Under the pieces are notes generated by a model. That model saw only the letters and a list, made by a program, of their open reading frames with translations. It ran no database searches and was not told where the DNA came from. The translations under genes and the position numbers were made by a program. DNA of 64,000 nucleotides from the NCBI RefSeq assembly GCF_030929605.1, contig NZ_JAVFVS010000005.1, forward strand, positions 310,001 to 374,000, in the 5' to 3' direction. Below, in pieces: positions 42,567-52,318 of the stretch (position 1 is its first letter; the number at the start of each line of letters is the position of its first letter). This DNA comes from Flavobacterium sp. LHD-80 (GTDB lineage: Bacteria > Bacteroidota > Bacteroidia > Flavobacteriales > Flavobacteriaceae).

Positions 42567-44261
42567 TTTTTTTATTTTATTCTTCTTCTTTTTCTTTTTT
42601 CTTGTAAAGAAAAAAAGACCGTCGATCCTAATACAGCAGCTATACAGAAAGAAGCTCTTAGCATACGAGATAAAGCTATTGAAAATTTTGGAAAACAAAA
42701 CTTTAATGAGGCTTTTCATGGCTTTAATAAATCCAAAACACTTTACGAAACTTTAAAAGATAGTGCCAATATTGGATATATTCTTTTACAACTGGCAGCA
42801 ATACAGCAAGTCAACGGAGATTATTATGGTAGCAAGGAAACTGTTACTGAAGCATCAACCTATTTCAAAAAAAAGAATAAATACACCGCCTCTATAAATA
42901 TCACATTAGGCATTGCCGATAAAGAACTTTCTCTATACAATGATGCTATTTTTTATTATAAAGAATCTGCGAAAGAGTATAAAGATCCTATTGAAAAACT
43001 AGGCCCTCTATCTAATATTGGCCCAATCTATATCCAACAAAAAAAGTATGATAAGGCAATTGCTCTTTTAGAATCTATTTTGAGCAAAAATTTATTAAAT
43101 GATAAAGGTCACGCCCCCATTAAAGCTCGAATTCAAGATAATTTGGGTTATGCCTATTTTAAAAATGGAATGGAAGAAAAAGGATATTATTTAATGGATA
43201 AAGCGCTTCAGAAAAGAAACGAAATTAAAGAAACGTACGGAAGTATTGAAAGCTACTTACACTTAGCTGATTATTATTCAAAAAAAGACATTCAAAAATC
43301 TGATGAAAATGCGCTAACAGCATATAGCATCTCAACAAAACTAAATAGTGTTGATGAAAGATTAGAAGCGTTGCAAATTTTAATTTCAAATGATCACAGC
43401 CCTAAAAAACACAAATATGTTCACCAGTATTTTACACTAAATGACAGTATCATTAAAGTTAGAAACAACTTCAAAAATAAATTTGCCAAAATTAAGTACG
43501 ATGCTAAAAAAGAAAAAGACGAAAACGAAAAACTTCGTTTAGAAAAAGCAGAAAATTTATTGTCTCTTCAAAAAGAGAAATACCTGCGAATTGTTTTTGT
43601 CATCATATTTGTTTTCCTAGTCATTTTAATAGCAATTCTAATTCGCTATTATAAAAATAAAAACAAAGCAATCGAATTTAAAGCTTCGTATGAAACCGAA
43701 ACCAGGATTGCTAAAAAAATCCATGATGAACTGGCAAATGATGTTTTTAATGTGATTGCTTTTACCGAATCGCAACCTTTGTCTATAGAAAACACAAAAG
43801 AGAATCTACTTCAAAAATTAGATGATATTTACGGCCGTGTAAGAGGAATTTCAAAAGAAAACAATAGAATTGATACTGGTACCAATTTTACCAGCAACAT
43901 AAAAGAAATGCTTTCGAGTTATAATACGAGCGAAAGAAATATCATATTTACTAATTTCGAAAACATACATTGGGAAATTATTGATGATATAAAGAAGATT
44001 ACCATTAGCCGAATTTTACAAGAGTTATTGGTAAATATGAAAAAACACAGCAAAGCGAATCTTGTTGTTTTAAAATTTGAAAATGATCCAAATTCAATCT
44101 TAATAAACTACAGCGATAATGGCATTGGTTGCGAAAAAAATAAGATTGTAAAAAATGGCCTTCAAAACATGGAAAGCCGTATTCATGCCGTTAAAGGAAC
44201 TGTTGATTTTGAAACAGAACCTTATAAAGGTTTTAAAGTGAAAATAAACATTCCTAAATAA
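42552..44261 (+). CDS. Cassette C TPR-domain sensor histidine kinase (no adjacent response regulator)
   Basis: A 569-residue paralogue of the cassette A and B kinases: MLRSPF start, lipobox-like FLFSC, TPR array, membrane segment (about 348-366), His-box IAKKIHDELANDVF, N-box ELLVNMKKHS and G-box YSDNGIG. No response-regulator gene follows; 44262-44504 holds hairpins and the terminator of the converging efflux operon. It may signal to the regulators of A or B. Confidence 0.92.
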   Translation: MLRSPFFYFILLLFLFSCKEKKTVDPNTAAIQKEALSIRDKAIENFGKQNFNEAFHGFNKSKTLYETLKDSANIGYILLQLAAIQQVNGDYYGSKETVTEASTYFKKKNKYTASINITLGIADKELSLYNDAIFYYKESAKEYKDPIEKLGPLSNIGPIYIQQKKYDKAIALLESILSKNLLNDKGHAPIKARIQDNLGYAYFKNGMEEKGYYLMDKALQKRNEIKETYGSIESYLHLADYYSKKDIQKSDENALTAYSISTKLNSVDERLEALQILISNDHSPKKHKYVHQYFTLNDSIIKVRNNFKNKFAKIKYDAKKEKDENEKLRLEKAENLLSLQKEKYLRIVFVIIFVFLVILIAILIRYYKNKNKAIEFKASYETETRIAKKIHDELANDVFNVIAFTESQPLSIENTKENLLQKLDDIYGRVRGISKENNRIDTGTNFTSNIKEMLSSYNTSERNIIFTNFENIHWEIIDDIKKITISRILQELLVNMKKHSKANLVVLKFENDPNSILINYSDNGIGCEKNKIVKNGLQNMESRIHAVKGTVDFETEPYKGFKVKINIPK

Positions 44262-44441
44262 GCAAAAATTAAAAAACCTCCCAGAATATCCTTAAAGGCT
44301 TTTTGCATTATCTTATCTAAACTGGACTGAAGTCCAGTTCAGTTTTACAATATAATTTATCCTTTTCGAACTATAGAAAGAGCCTTTGATTCTTAATATA
44401 TTGTAGGTGTTTCGAAGCTTTGGGATTAATTGTGTGCAAAT

Positions 44442-44473
44442 AAAAAACCTCTCAGAATTTTACTTCTGAGAGG
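44442..44473 (-). terminator. Terminator of the RND efflux operon
   Basis: CCTCTCAGAA (44448-44457) pairs with TTCTGAGAGG (44464-44473), with a T-run on the minus strand. A further hairpin, AACTGGACT/AGTCCAGTT, lies nearby around 44320-44340. Confidence 0.85.
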
Positions 44474-44504
44474 CCTCTACTAATAACTAATTAAAATGGG
44501 CATT

Positions 44505-45944
44505 CTACTTCCAACCTCCGCCTAGGTCTCTGTAAACATGAACCGCAGCGTTAAGTTGTTCTTTTTTAGTATCAATCAATTCTAAATTTGCTTCTAATGC
44601 GTCACGTTGCGTCATTAAAACTTCGAAATAATCTACTCGTGCCGATTTAAATAAATCATTTGAAACATCAATAGATTTGTTTAATGCCTCAACTTGTTGT
44701 GATTTTAAATCATAACCTTTTTGCAAATTATCAATTTTAGAAAGCTGATTAGATACTTCTAAATAAGCGTTTAAAATCGTTTTATCATAATTATATAATG
44801 CCTGAAGTTGTCTCGCATTTGCGCTTGAAAACTCTGCTTTAATTGCATTTCTGTTGATCAGCGGTGCGGCAAGATCTCCTGCTAACGAATATAAAAGTGA
44901 TTCAGGAAACGTAAACAAGTATGATGGCTTAAATGCCTGAACTCCAAAAGCAGCAGAAATATCAAGTGAAGGATAAAACTCTGCTCTAGCTACTTTTACA
45001 TCTAGTTTTGCAGCTACCAATTCTAATTCTGCCTGTTTAACATCAGGACGATTCATTAACAATTGAGACGGAATTCCAGCACTTACTGAAGCTGGCAATA
45101 AAGTCAAGAACTTCGTATTTGTTCTTTTAATTTCTTGCGGATAACGTCCTAGTAAGAAATTGATTTTATTCTCCGTTTCTTTAATTTGCTGTAAAATATC
45201 AAACTCCAAACTTTTTGAAGTCAATACTTCAGCTTCAAACTTTTTAACCCCAAGTTCAGTCGCTCTTGCGGCCTGCTTTTGAATTTTTACAATTTCTAAA
45301 GCATTACTTTGCAAAGTAATCGTTTGTTTTACAATATCAAGCTGACTATCTAAAGCCAATAATTCATAATAAGAATCGGCTATCTCAGCAATAAGATTGG
45401 TAACTACAAAATTTTTACCTTCCACAGTTGCTAAATATCTGTTTACTGCTGCTTTTTTAGAATTACGAAGTTTTTTCCAAATATCAACTTCCCAGTTTGC
45501 ATAAGCAGCAATTGTAAAATCACCAAGCGGGTCTGGAGTTTCAACACCCGGTTTAATTTCAGTAGTGGCATCACCAGCACCTTGGCTGGTATACCTTCCT
45601 ACTTTTTCTACTCCAGCTCCGGCACGAACGCCAACTGTTGGCAATAAAAGTCCTTTACGAACTCTAACGTCATTTTTTGCGATCTCGATTTCCTGTAGCG
45701 TCATGTTTAACTCCTGATTGTTTTTCAGGGCCACATCAATCAAATCAACAAGGTTTTGATCCTTAAAAAACTCATTCCATTTTACAGTTGAGGTATTGAT
45801 TGTATCCAGAGTGGCAGCAGCACCAAATGATTGCGGAACCGGCGCACTGGCAGTTGCAGTCTCGGGAGCAGGAGTTTTACAACTCACTGCTGCTAGACAT
45901 AATCCCAATACGGCACTATATTTATATACTTTTAATTTATACAT
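44505..45944 (-). CDS. Outer-membrane efflux factor (TolC/NodT family), lipoprotein
   Basis: Outer-membrane channel of the tripartite pump. 479 residues with lipobox CLAAVSC (Cys22 from this start), two repeated outer-membrane-factor halves (VDLIDVALKNNQELNMTL; LLMNRPDVKQAELELVAAKLDVKVARAEFYPSLDISAAFG) and long coiled-coil helices. The frame can open at a TTG at 45956, but the ATG at 45944 is preferred; it overlaps the pump stop codon by 8 bp, indicating translational coupling. Confidence 0.94.
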   Translation of the reverse strand: MYKLKVYKYSAVLGLCLAAVSCKTPAPETATASAPVPQSFGAAATLDTINTSTVKWNEFFKDQNLVDLIDVALKNNQELNMTLQEIEIAKNDVRVRKGLLLPTVGVRAGAGVEKVGRYTSQGAGDATTEIKPGVETPDPLGDFTIAAYANWEVDIWKKLRNSKKAAVNRYLATVEGKNFVVTNLIAEIADSYYELLALDSQLDIVKQTITLQSNALEIVKIQKQAARATELGVKKFEAEVLTSKSLEFDILQQIKETENKINFLLGRYPQEIKRTNTKFLTLLPASVSAGIPSQLLMNRPDVKQAELELVAAKLDVKVARAEFYPSLDISAAFGVQAFKPSYLFTFPESLLYSLAGDLAAPLINRNAIKAEFSSANARQLQALYNYDKTILNAYLEVSNQLSKIDNLQKGYDLKSQQVEALNKSIDVSNDLFKSARVDYFEVLMTQRDALEANLELIDTKKEQLNAAVHVYRDLGGGWK

Positions 45945-48900
45945 GATTGTTGTCAATTTCTTCAGTTAATGGATTCTCTTCTTCATGTTTTACCAGTTTG
46001 TGTTTCTCGGCAATTCGTCCAAAGATGTAATACAATCCCGGAATTAGGAATACACCGCAAATCGTTCCGATAAGCATACCTCCAGCTGCTGCAGTACCAA
46101 TTGTTCTGTTACCAATTTTACCTGGACCAGTTGCAAACGCAAGCGGAAGCAAACCAGCGATAAAAGCAAATGAAGTCATCAAGATAGGTCGGAACCTTGC
46201 TTTTGCTCCTTCCATCGCTGCTTCAAAAACTGTTTTTCCTGCGGCATGTCTTTGAATCGCAAACTCTACAATCAATACGGCATTTTTACCTAATAAACCA
46301 ATAAGCATTACCATGGCAACCTGAGCATAGATATTGTTTTCTAATCCTGTGAATTTCAATAAAAGGAAAGCTCCAAAAATACCTGCCGGTAAAGAAAGAA
46401 TTACTGATAATGGCAAAATAAAACTCTCATATTGAGCTGCTAAAACCAAGTAAACAAATCCTAAACAGATCAAGAATACCCAAATCGCCTGATTACCTTG
46501 AGCAACCTCATCGGCAGAAATACCTGCCCAATCAATGTCATATCCTCTTGGTAATTTTTTAGCTGCAACTTCCTGAATTACTTTAATTGCTGTACCAGAA
46601 CTATAACCCGGAGCAGCTCCACCACTAATTTCAGTAGAGTTGTACATATTATGTCGTGTGATTTCTGAAAGTCCGTAAACCTTTTCTAGTTTCATAAAAG
46701 CAGAAAAAGGAACCATTTCATCACGATTGTTTTTTACGTACAGTTTTAAGATGTCATCTGGCTGTGCACGATATTCTGGCGAAGCCTGAACAATTACTTT
46801 ATAGTTGATTCCGTATTTAATGAAACTGATTTCGTAATTACTACCTACAAGAGTTGACAAAGTATTCATTGCATTTTCGATAGAAACACCTTTTTGCTGT
46901 GCCAAATCATTGTCAACTTTCATCATATATTGAGGGAAACTCGCACTAAAGAAACTAAATACGTTCGATAATTCTGGACGTTTATTTAGTTCTTCAACGA
47001 ACTCTTTATTCACAGCTTCCATTTTTTTGAAATCCCCAGAACCGGTTTTATCCAATAAACGTAGCTCAAATCCTCCTGCCGCTCCATAACCCGGTACTGC
47101 AGGTGGTTGGAAAAACTCAATATTTGCACCCGGAATATCTTTTGATTTTTCTTCCAGTTCGGTCATAATTTCCTGAACTGATTGTTTACGGTCGCTCCAA
47201 TCTTCTAAGTTAACCAAACATGTTCCGGCATTAGATCCTGTACCTTCCGTTAAAATTTCGTAACCTGCTAATGAAGAAACTGATTTTACACCTTCTACAC
47301 TTTCAGATATTTTTTGAAGTTTCTCAGCAATATTATTTGTACGCTCTAAAGATGAACCCGGAGGTGTCTGGATAATAGCGTAAAACATTCCCTGATCCTC
47401 ATTCGGAATAAATCCAGAAGGAACTGTACTACTGATAAACCAAGTCCCGATACAGAAACCAATAAGTGCTGCAAATGTAACAACTCGTCTGTCAACGATT
47501 TTTCCTAACACATTTTGGTATTTACCTTGTGCTAAGTTGAACTTTTCATTAAAAGCATCAATAAATCTGTTTACTGGCGTTTTCTTTTTAGGAATACCAT
47601 GCGTATTCTTTAACATCATTGCACAAAGAGCTGGTGTTAAAGTCAAAGCCACAATACCAGAAAGAATAATTGCAGTTGCCATTGTAATAGAAAACTGTCT
47701 GTAGAAAACTCCAACAGGACCTGACATAAACGCCACCGGAATAAATACCGCCGCCATTAAGAATGTAATTGCTACAATAGCTCCAGCAATTTCGTGCATC
47801 GCTTTTTTAGTTGCTTTAAGTGGCGAAAGATGTTCTTCTTCCATCTTAGCGTGAACGGCCTCAATTACCACAATCGCATCATCGACGACGACTCCAATTG
47901 CCAATACTAAAGCAAACAAAGTAATTAAGTTCAATGAAATATCAAAAAAAGTCATGAACACAAATGTTCCTACCAATGATACCGGTACCGCAATTGCGGG
48001 AATAATAGTTGAACGCCAGTCTCCTAAGAAAAGGAATACCACTAAACCTACCAAGATAAATGCTTCAACAAGCGTGTGAATTACTTTTTCGATCGAAGCA
48101 TCAAGGAATTTAGAAACGTCATAAGAGATTTCATAATCCATTCCTTTTGGAAATTTTTGTTTGATTTTTTCCAATTTCGCTTTTACATCTTCAATAACCT
48201 GATTTGCGTTACTTCCAAAAGATTGTTTCAATACAATCGCTGCAGAAGGTCTTCCATTCAAATTAGAATAGATATCATACATCGAACTTCCAAATTCAAC
48301 ATTTGCAATATCTTTCAAACGTAAAAGTTCTCCATTTGAATTTGAACGAACTACGATATTTCCGTATTGTTCTTTAGTTGTAAAACGTCCAGAATATTTC
48401 AATACATACTCAAAAGCCTGAGAACGTTTTCCAGAACTTTCTCCCGTTTTACCAGGTGAAGCTTCTAAACTCTGACTAGATAATGCTTCCATCACCTCAT
48501 CAGCAGATATTTTATAGGCTAACATACGATCTGGTTTTAACCAAATACGCATTGCATATTCACGTGTTCCTAAGATATCTCCAGATCCAATACCATTTAC
48601 CCTTTTTAATTCTGATAATACGTTGATATCTGCGTAGTTGTAAAGGAACTTCATATCAGTATTTTTATCTGTACTGTAAAGATTCACGTACATCAACATA
48701 CTCGGAACCTCGCGTGTAATCTTAACACCTTCACGAACTACCAAAGGAGGAAGTTTATTAGTAACCGAAGCCACACGGTTTTGAACGTTAATTGCAGCTT
48801 GATTCGGATCTGTACCTAAATTAAATACAACCTGAATACTTGCTTCACCATCATTTCCGGCATCTGAAGTCATGTATTTCATTCCAGGAACACCATTTAA

Positions 48901-49104
48901 GGCTCTTTCCAACGGAATAACAACTGACTTGATCATCAATTCACCATTCGATCCAGGGTAATCTGCTGTAACGTTTACCATTGGAGGAGAAATTGAAGGG
49001 AACTGAGTAATTGGTAAATTCAATACCGACAATACCCCTAAAAAGACAATTATCAGCGATATTACTATCGACAGAACAGGTCTTTGAATAAATTTATTAA
49101 ACAT
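45937..49104 (-). CDS. RND multidrug efflux pump, inner-membrane subunit (HAE1/AcrB family)
   Basis: A proton-driven drug exporter of 1055 residues with twelve membrane segments and two large periplasmic loops. N-terminal FIQRPVLSIVISLIIVFLG, the proton-relay aspartates in GVVVDDAIVVIEAV, FIPVAFMSGPVGVFYRQFS, and GLLGKNAVLIVEFA in the second half are diagnostic. It lies between the adaptor gene (112 bp upstream) and the outer-membrane factor gene (overlapping). Substrates cannot be told from sequence. Confidence 0.96.
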   Translation of the reverse strand: MFNKFIQRPVLSIVISLIIVFLGVLSVLNLPITQFPSISPPMVNVTADYPGSNGELMIKSVVIPLERALNGVPGMKYMTSDAGNDGEASIQVVFNLGTDPNQAAINVQNRVASVTNKLPPLVVREGVKITREVPSMLMYVNLYSTDKNTDMKFLYNYADINVLSELKRVNGIGSGDILGTREYAMRIWLKPDRMLAYKISADEVMEALSSQSLEASPGKTGESSGKRSQAFEYVLKYSGRFTTKEQYGNIVVRSNSNGELLRLKDIANVEFGSSMYDIYSNLNGRPSAAIVLKQSFGSNANQVIEDVKAKLEKIKQKFPKGMDYEISYDVSKFLDASIEKVIHTLVEAFILVGLVVFLFLGDWRSTIIPAIAVPVSLVGTFVFMTFFDISLNLITLFALVLAIGVVVDDAIVVIEAVHAKMEEEHLSPLKATKKAMHEIAGAIVAITFLMAAVFIPVAFMSGPVGVFYRQFSITMATAIILSGIVALTLTPALCAMMLKNTHGIPKKKTPVNRFIDAFNEKFNLAQGKYQNVLGKIVDRRVVTFAALIGFCIGTWFISSTVPSGFIPNEDQGMFYAIIQTPPGSSLERTNNIAEKLQKISESVEGVKSVSSLAGYEILTEGTGSNAGTCLVNLEDWSDRKQSVQEIMTELEEKSKDIPGANIEFFQPPAVPGYGAAGGFELRLLDKTGSGDFKKMEAVNKEFVEELNKRPELSNVFSFFSASFPQYMMKVDNDLAQQKGVSIENAMNTLSTLVGSNYEISFIKYGINYKVIVQASPEYRAQPDDILKLYVKNNRDEMVPFSAFMKLEKVYGLSEITRHNMYNSTEISGGAAPGYSSGTAIKVIQEVAAKKLPRGYDIDWAGISADEVAQGNQAIWVFLICLGFVYLVLAAQYESFILPLSVILSLPAGIFGAFLLLKFTGLENNIYAQVAMVMLIGLLGKNAVLIVEFAIQRHAAGKTVFEAAMEGAKARFRPILMTSFAFIAGLLPLAFATGPGKIGNRTIGTAAAGGMLIGTICGVFLIPGLYYIFGRIAEKHKLVKHEEENPLTEEIDNNHV

Positions 49105-49162
49105 TTTATATTTTTTTAATGATTAAAACCAATTTTAAGTTTAAAGTGTTTCAGGTTTCAAG

Positions 49163-49194
49163 TTTCAAGTTTCATGCGAACGTGAAACTTGAAA
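49163..49194. repeat. GTTTCA-type hairpin between adaptor and pump genes
   Basis: TTTCAAGTTTCA (49163-49174) and TGAAACTTGAAA (49183-49194) are perfect arms around 8 bp. Similar GTTTCAGGTTTCAAG runs occur at 55448-55475. In an operon it may lower readthrough or stabilise mRNA ends. Confidence 0.6.
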
Positions 49195-49216
49195 TCTGAA
49201 ACTTTTTAAACTAAAT

Positions 49217-50299
49217 CTACTCTGCTTTTACGCGAAGATTATTTATTACCTTTTGAGGAGCTTGGTATTCATATTTAATTTTGTCGTTCTCTTTTACTTT
49301 CTGAACTCCGTCAAGCAAAATTCTATCGTTTTCAGAAAGTCCGCTTTTAATAACGTACAAATCAGGAATTTCACCAGTAATTGTAATTTCTCTAGAAGTT
49401 ACTTTGTTGTCTTTACCCACGATAAAAACATATTTTTTATCCTGAATTTCATAAGTCGCTTTTTGCGGAATTACGATCGCATTTTTAAGCGGAACATTCA
49501 TTTGAACTTGTCCAGTTTCTCCGTTTCTTAGTAATTTGCCCGAATTTGGAAATCTTGCTCTAAAAGCGATATTTCCAGTTTCATTGTTGAATTCACTTTC
49601 GATAACTTCAACATTTCCTTTTTCTTTGAAAATATCTCCATTAGCCAAAACCAAAGCCACTTTATTATCTGCACGATCTTTAATATTCGTTTCATAACTA
49701 ATGTATTCTGGCTCAGAAACATTGAAGTAAGCAAACATCTGACTGTTGTCTGAAAGACTTGTCAGTAATTCGCCTTCATCAATTAAACTTCCAAGTTTTA
49801 ACGGAATTCTGTCGATTGTTCCATCAAATGGAGCTCTGATTTCTGTGAATGATAAATGTAATTTTGCCAATGCAACTTCAGCTTTTGCTGACTGTAATTT
49901 GGCCTGAGCAACACTTAATTCGTTTTTAGAAACGATATTTTTATCTGCCAATAGTTTTGAATTTTGTAATTCAATTTCTACTGATTTTTGTTCCGCCTGC
50001 GCTTTAAGCAATTCAGACTGGTACATGTTTGGCATAATTTTAAACAAGATTTGTCCTTTTTTAACAAACTGTCCTTCGTCAACATAAATGTTTTGTAAAA
50101 ACCCTTTTTCCTGGGCACGGATTTCAATATTTCGAACAGATTTAATCTGCGAAACATATTCTTTAGTAAATGAAGTGTCAATTTTTACCGGACTCGTTAC
50201 AGTGAACGTTTCCACTTCTTCTTTTTCTTCTTTTTTAGTTGTACAACTAACAAGGCACACAAAGGCAATTAAGCCTGTGAACAAAATAATTCTTTTCAT
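49217..50299 (-). CDS. RND efflux periplasmic adaptor (membrane-fusion protein)
   Basis: Links the pump to the outer-membrane factor. 360 residues; lipoprotein signal (AFVCLVSCTTKKE, Cys19), a barrel-sandwich half (IRAQEKGFLQNIYVDEGQFVKKGQILF), an alpha-helical hairpin (about 95-145, SELLKAQAEQKSVEIELQNS), the second half (ITEIRAPFDGTIDRI-like segment) and a beta-barrel with VIPQKATYEIQDKKYVFIV. It is the first gene of the operon; no regulator gene is beside it. Confidence 0.95.
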   Translation of the reverse strand: MKRIILFTGLIAFVCLVSCTTKKEEKEEVETFTVTSPVKIDTSFTKEYVSQIKSVRNIEIRAQEKGFLQNIYVDEGQFVKKGQILFKIMPNMYQSELLKAQAEQKSVEIELQNSKLLADKNIVSKNELSVAQAKLQSAKAEVALAKLHLSFTEIRAPFDGTIDRIPLKLGSLIDEGELLTSLSDNSQMFAYFNVSEPEYISYETNIKDRADNKVALVLANGDIFKEKGNVEVIESEFNNETGNIAFRARFPNSGKLLRNGETGQVQMNVPLKNAIVIPQKATYEIQDKKYVFIVGKDNKVTSREITITGEIPDLYVIKSGLSENDRILLDGVQKVKENDKIKYEYQAPQKVINNLRVKAE

Positions 50300-50477
50300 G
50301 ATTTAGTTTGGAAATTAAGCGATTGGATGCTTGGAATACAGTGATTCCTCTAGATGGAAAAATGCATCAGAAACCGGTAAGTTATAACCTCACTTTCAAA
50401 CAAGAAGAAGTAGAAAAAAAATATACATCAACAAGACAGCAAGATTACTTCTTAGGTAACCGATGTATAGTATTGAA

Positions 50478-50861
50478 TCAAATTCTTAATACGCGTTGCG
50501 TAATGTAAATAGGATTTGAAGGCGCAAGAAAAGGCGCAAAGATTTTAAAACGATTTGATTCGTTTGTTGCAGATTGATCTGAAAAAGTCAAATACCAGTT
50601 ATCAAGTAAACTGTAATTAACCGCAACAAATTTAGCAGTAAGCCCATCATTAACATCATCATTTCCAAGTAAATCTTCTTCAAGATCGATATCAGCGTCT
50701 TCAATAAGTGAAGTGCCTCTTTCTTGATTAGTGAATTTTACTCGATGCTTTTTTTCAAAAGTATGATGGTGAGAAGCACCAAAAGTACTTGCATTCAAAT
50801 ATTGGCCTCCGCCTGACAGAAGCAAATTCATGAATACTAAAAATACTATTAACTTTCTCAT
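50478..50861 (-). CDS. Hypothetical exported protein
   Basis: 127 residues with a signal-like N-terminus (KLIVFLVFMNLLLSGGG), then GASHHHTFEKKH, an acidic stretch (EDADIDLEEDLLGNDD) and a hydrophobic end. Family not recognised. The frame extends to a TTG at 50894, but the ATG at 50861 gives a better signal sequence. The histidine cluster could bind metal, which is a guess. Confidence 0.6.
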   Translation of the reverse strand: MRKLIVFLVFMNLLLSGGGQYLNASTFGASHHHTFEKKHRVKFTNQERGTSLIEDADIDLEEDLLGNDDVNDGLTAKFVAVNYSLLDNWYLTFSDQSATNESNRFKIFAPFLAPSNPIYITQRVLRI

Positions 50862-51120
50862 TTGGGTGCGAAAGTAAGCAAAGTATCTAAACAAAAAAAT
50901 ATTTTTTAATAAGCTTTAACATTTAATAAAACCGAAAACGTTTTCATTATTTTAAAAAGCACCATTTTTATTAAAATCTTATTTTTTTATACAGAAAAAT
51001 AACAAAAAAACGACTATGGATTAGAATTCCATCATGATAGATTGCATAATGAAGTCAAAATTATCAAAATCACAACTATCTGACTTTGTATACATTATTT
51101 ATCAAAACTGCTTTTAATTT

Positions 51121-51525
51121 CTATAGCAAAATTTCCATTATAGTAAATTCTTGTTCTGCTTTGACAAAAGTTTGCTGCGTATCTTTCATTCCGAATTTTT
51201 CGTAAAATGATTTTTTATTGCTTCGTGCATTGCACCAAACTCTTTTCATTTTTTTCTCTTCTGCCAGATTTAAAATATATTGCAGCAATTCAGATGCAAT
51301 TCCTTTTTCTTGATATGCTTCTAAAGTCGCTAATTTTCTAAACTGCATTTCCTCTTCAGTAAAAAAACAAGAAACAATTGAAACCAGTTTTTCATCTTCA
51401 AAAACGCCAAAGTGCAACCCGAAATCATCTTCCTTTAATTGAACAAATTCAAAAGGCTGATCAGGCCACATTACTTCATGGCGAATTTGCCAAGTCTCCG
51501 AAGGTTCAATTGCTCTAATTATCAT
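51121..51525 (-). CDS. GNAT-family N-acetyltransferase
   Basis: Transfers an acetyl group from acetyl-CoA to an unknown amine. 134 residues with the GNAT fold, the acetyl-CoA loop MQFRKLATLEAYQEKGIASELL (Q-x-x-G-x-A) and the C-terminal NARSNKKSFYEKFGM. It appears to be a single gene; the 226-bp gap downstream contains a GAAAACGTTTTC palindrome (50934-50945). Confidence 0.9.
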   Translation of the reverse strand: MIIRAIEPSETWQIRHEVMWPDQPFEFVQLKEDDFGLHFGVFEDEKLVSIVSCFFTEEEMQFRKLATLEAYQEKGIASELLQYILNLAEEKKMKRVWCNARSNKKSFYEKFGMKDTQQTFVKAEQEFTIMEILL

Positions 51526-51703
51526 TTTAAAAAATATTTGATTTGATTCAAATTTACATCATTTAGAAATGCTATTTTCTTTCAAAACAAAAAACAGCAG
51601 TCGGCTAAAAATCAAAAAGATAACCTAAAATAAATCAGAAAAATCATGCTGTTTAAATTAATAATAATTAATTTTATGGAATCAAAAACAAATAAAACCA
51701 GTT

Positions 51704-52267
51704 ATGAAAAAATTCTTTCTTGCTACATTATTATGTATTTGTGCCAATGGATTTGCACAGTTAATACAAGTTGGACCTCAATTTTCTACTAACATAACTT
51801 CTGCAATTACAGATGATTTTGCTTCAAAAAGCTCTGGTACGGAATATGGTTTTGCCGGTTTTGTGCGCGTAAATCTAGCGCTTTTTTATGGTCAGGGAGA
51901 ATTTGGTTACGCCAAGTCAAAATTTAGTGTTTCGCAAACCGGAATTGGAGAAACAGAATACGAACTTGGAGGCACTGATGCGACGCTAATAGCCGGTTTA
52001 AAAGTTGTTCCGCTAGGAAAACTTGGAAATGTAAGGATTTTTGTTGGCTACAACTGGAAAAATTATTCTGATATTAATGCAAGCAACAATCTTAATTTTA
52101 TTGCTTTTGAACGAAACAACAGCAGTTTCTTAGGTGGTGCCGGGGTTGATTTATGGCGATTTACTATTGATTATAGATACCTTGCCGGAGTAACAGATCT
52201 TGATCCTTCTGGAAGAAGTATTAAAACTGGAATTTCGAATTTTTCTGTCGGATTTAAATTCTTATAA
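51704..52267 (+). CDS. Outer-membrane beta-barrel protein
   Basis: 187 residues with a signal peptide (ATLLCICANGFAQ) and a chain of amphipathic strands (EYGFAGFVRVNLALFYGQGEFGYA, LIAGLKVVPLG, VRIFVGYNWKNY) ending in an aromatic residue pattern typical of small barrels (FSVGFKFL). Likely an eight-stranded barrel of the OmpA-like/PorT-like class; role unknown. It is transcribed alone up to a bidirectional terminator. Confidence 0.8.
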   Translation: MKKFFLATLLCICANGFAQLIQVGPQFSTNITSAITDDFASKSSGTEYGFAGFVRVNLALFYGQGEFGYAKSKFSVSQTGIGETEYELGGTDATLIAGLKVVPLGKLGNVRIFVGYNWKNYSDINASNNLNFIAFERNNSSFLGGAGVDLWRFTIDYRYLAGVTDLDPSGRSIKTGISNFSVGFKFL

Positions 52268-52283
52268 GATACACTGTAAAACA

Positions 52284-52318
52284 TAAAAAAAGGGAATCAA
52301 AACTGATTCCCTTTTTTA
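52284..52318. terminator. Bidirectional terminator
   Basis: AGGGAATCA (52291-52299) and TGATTCCCT (52304-52312) with A and T runs on each side, between two converging genes. Confidence 0.88.

Noticed and set aside
50308-50508. Plus-strand open frame of 66 codons between the adaptor and the 50478 gene
   Set aside because: No signal or domain, overlaps the 50478 gene in antisense, and lacks a promoter.
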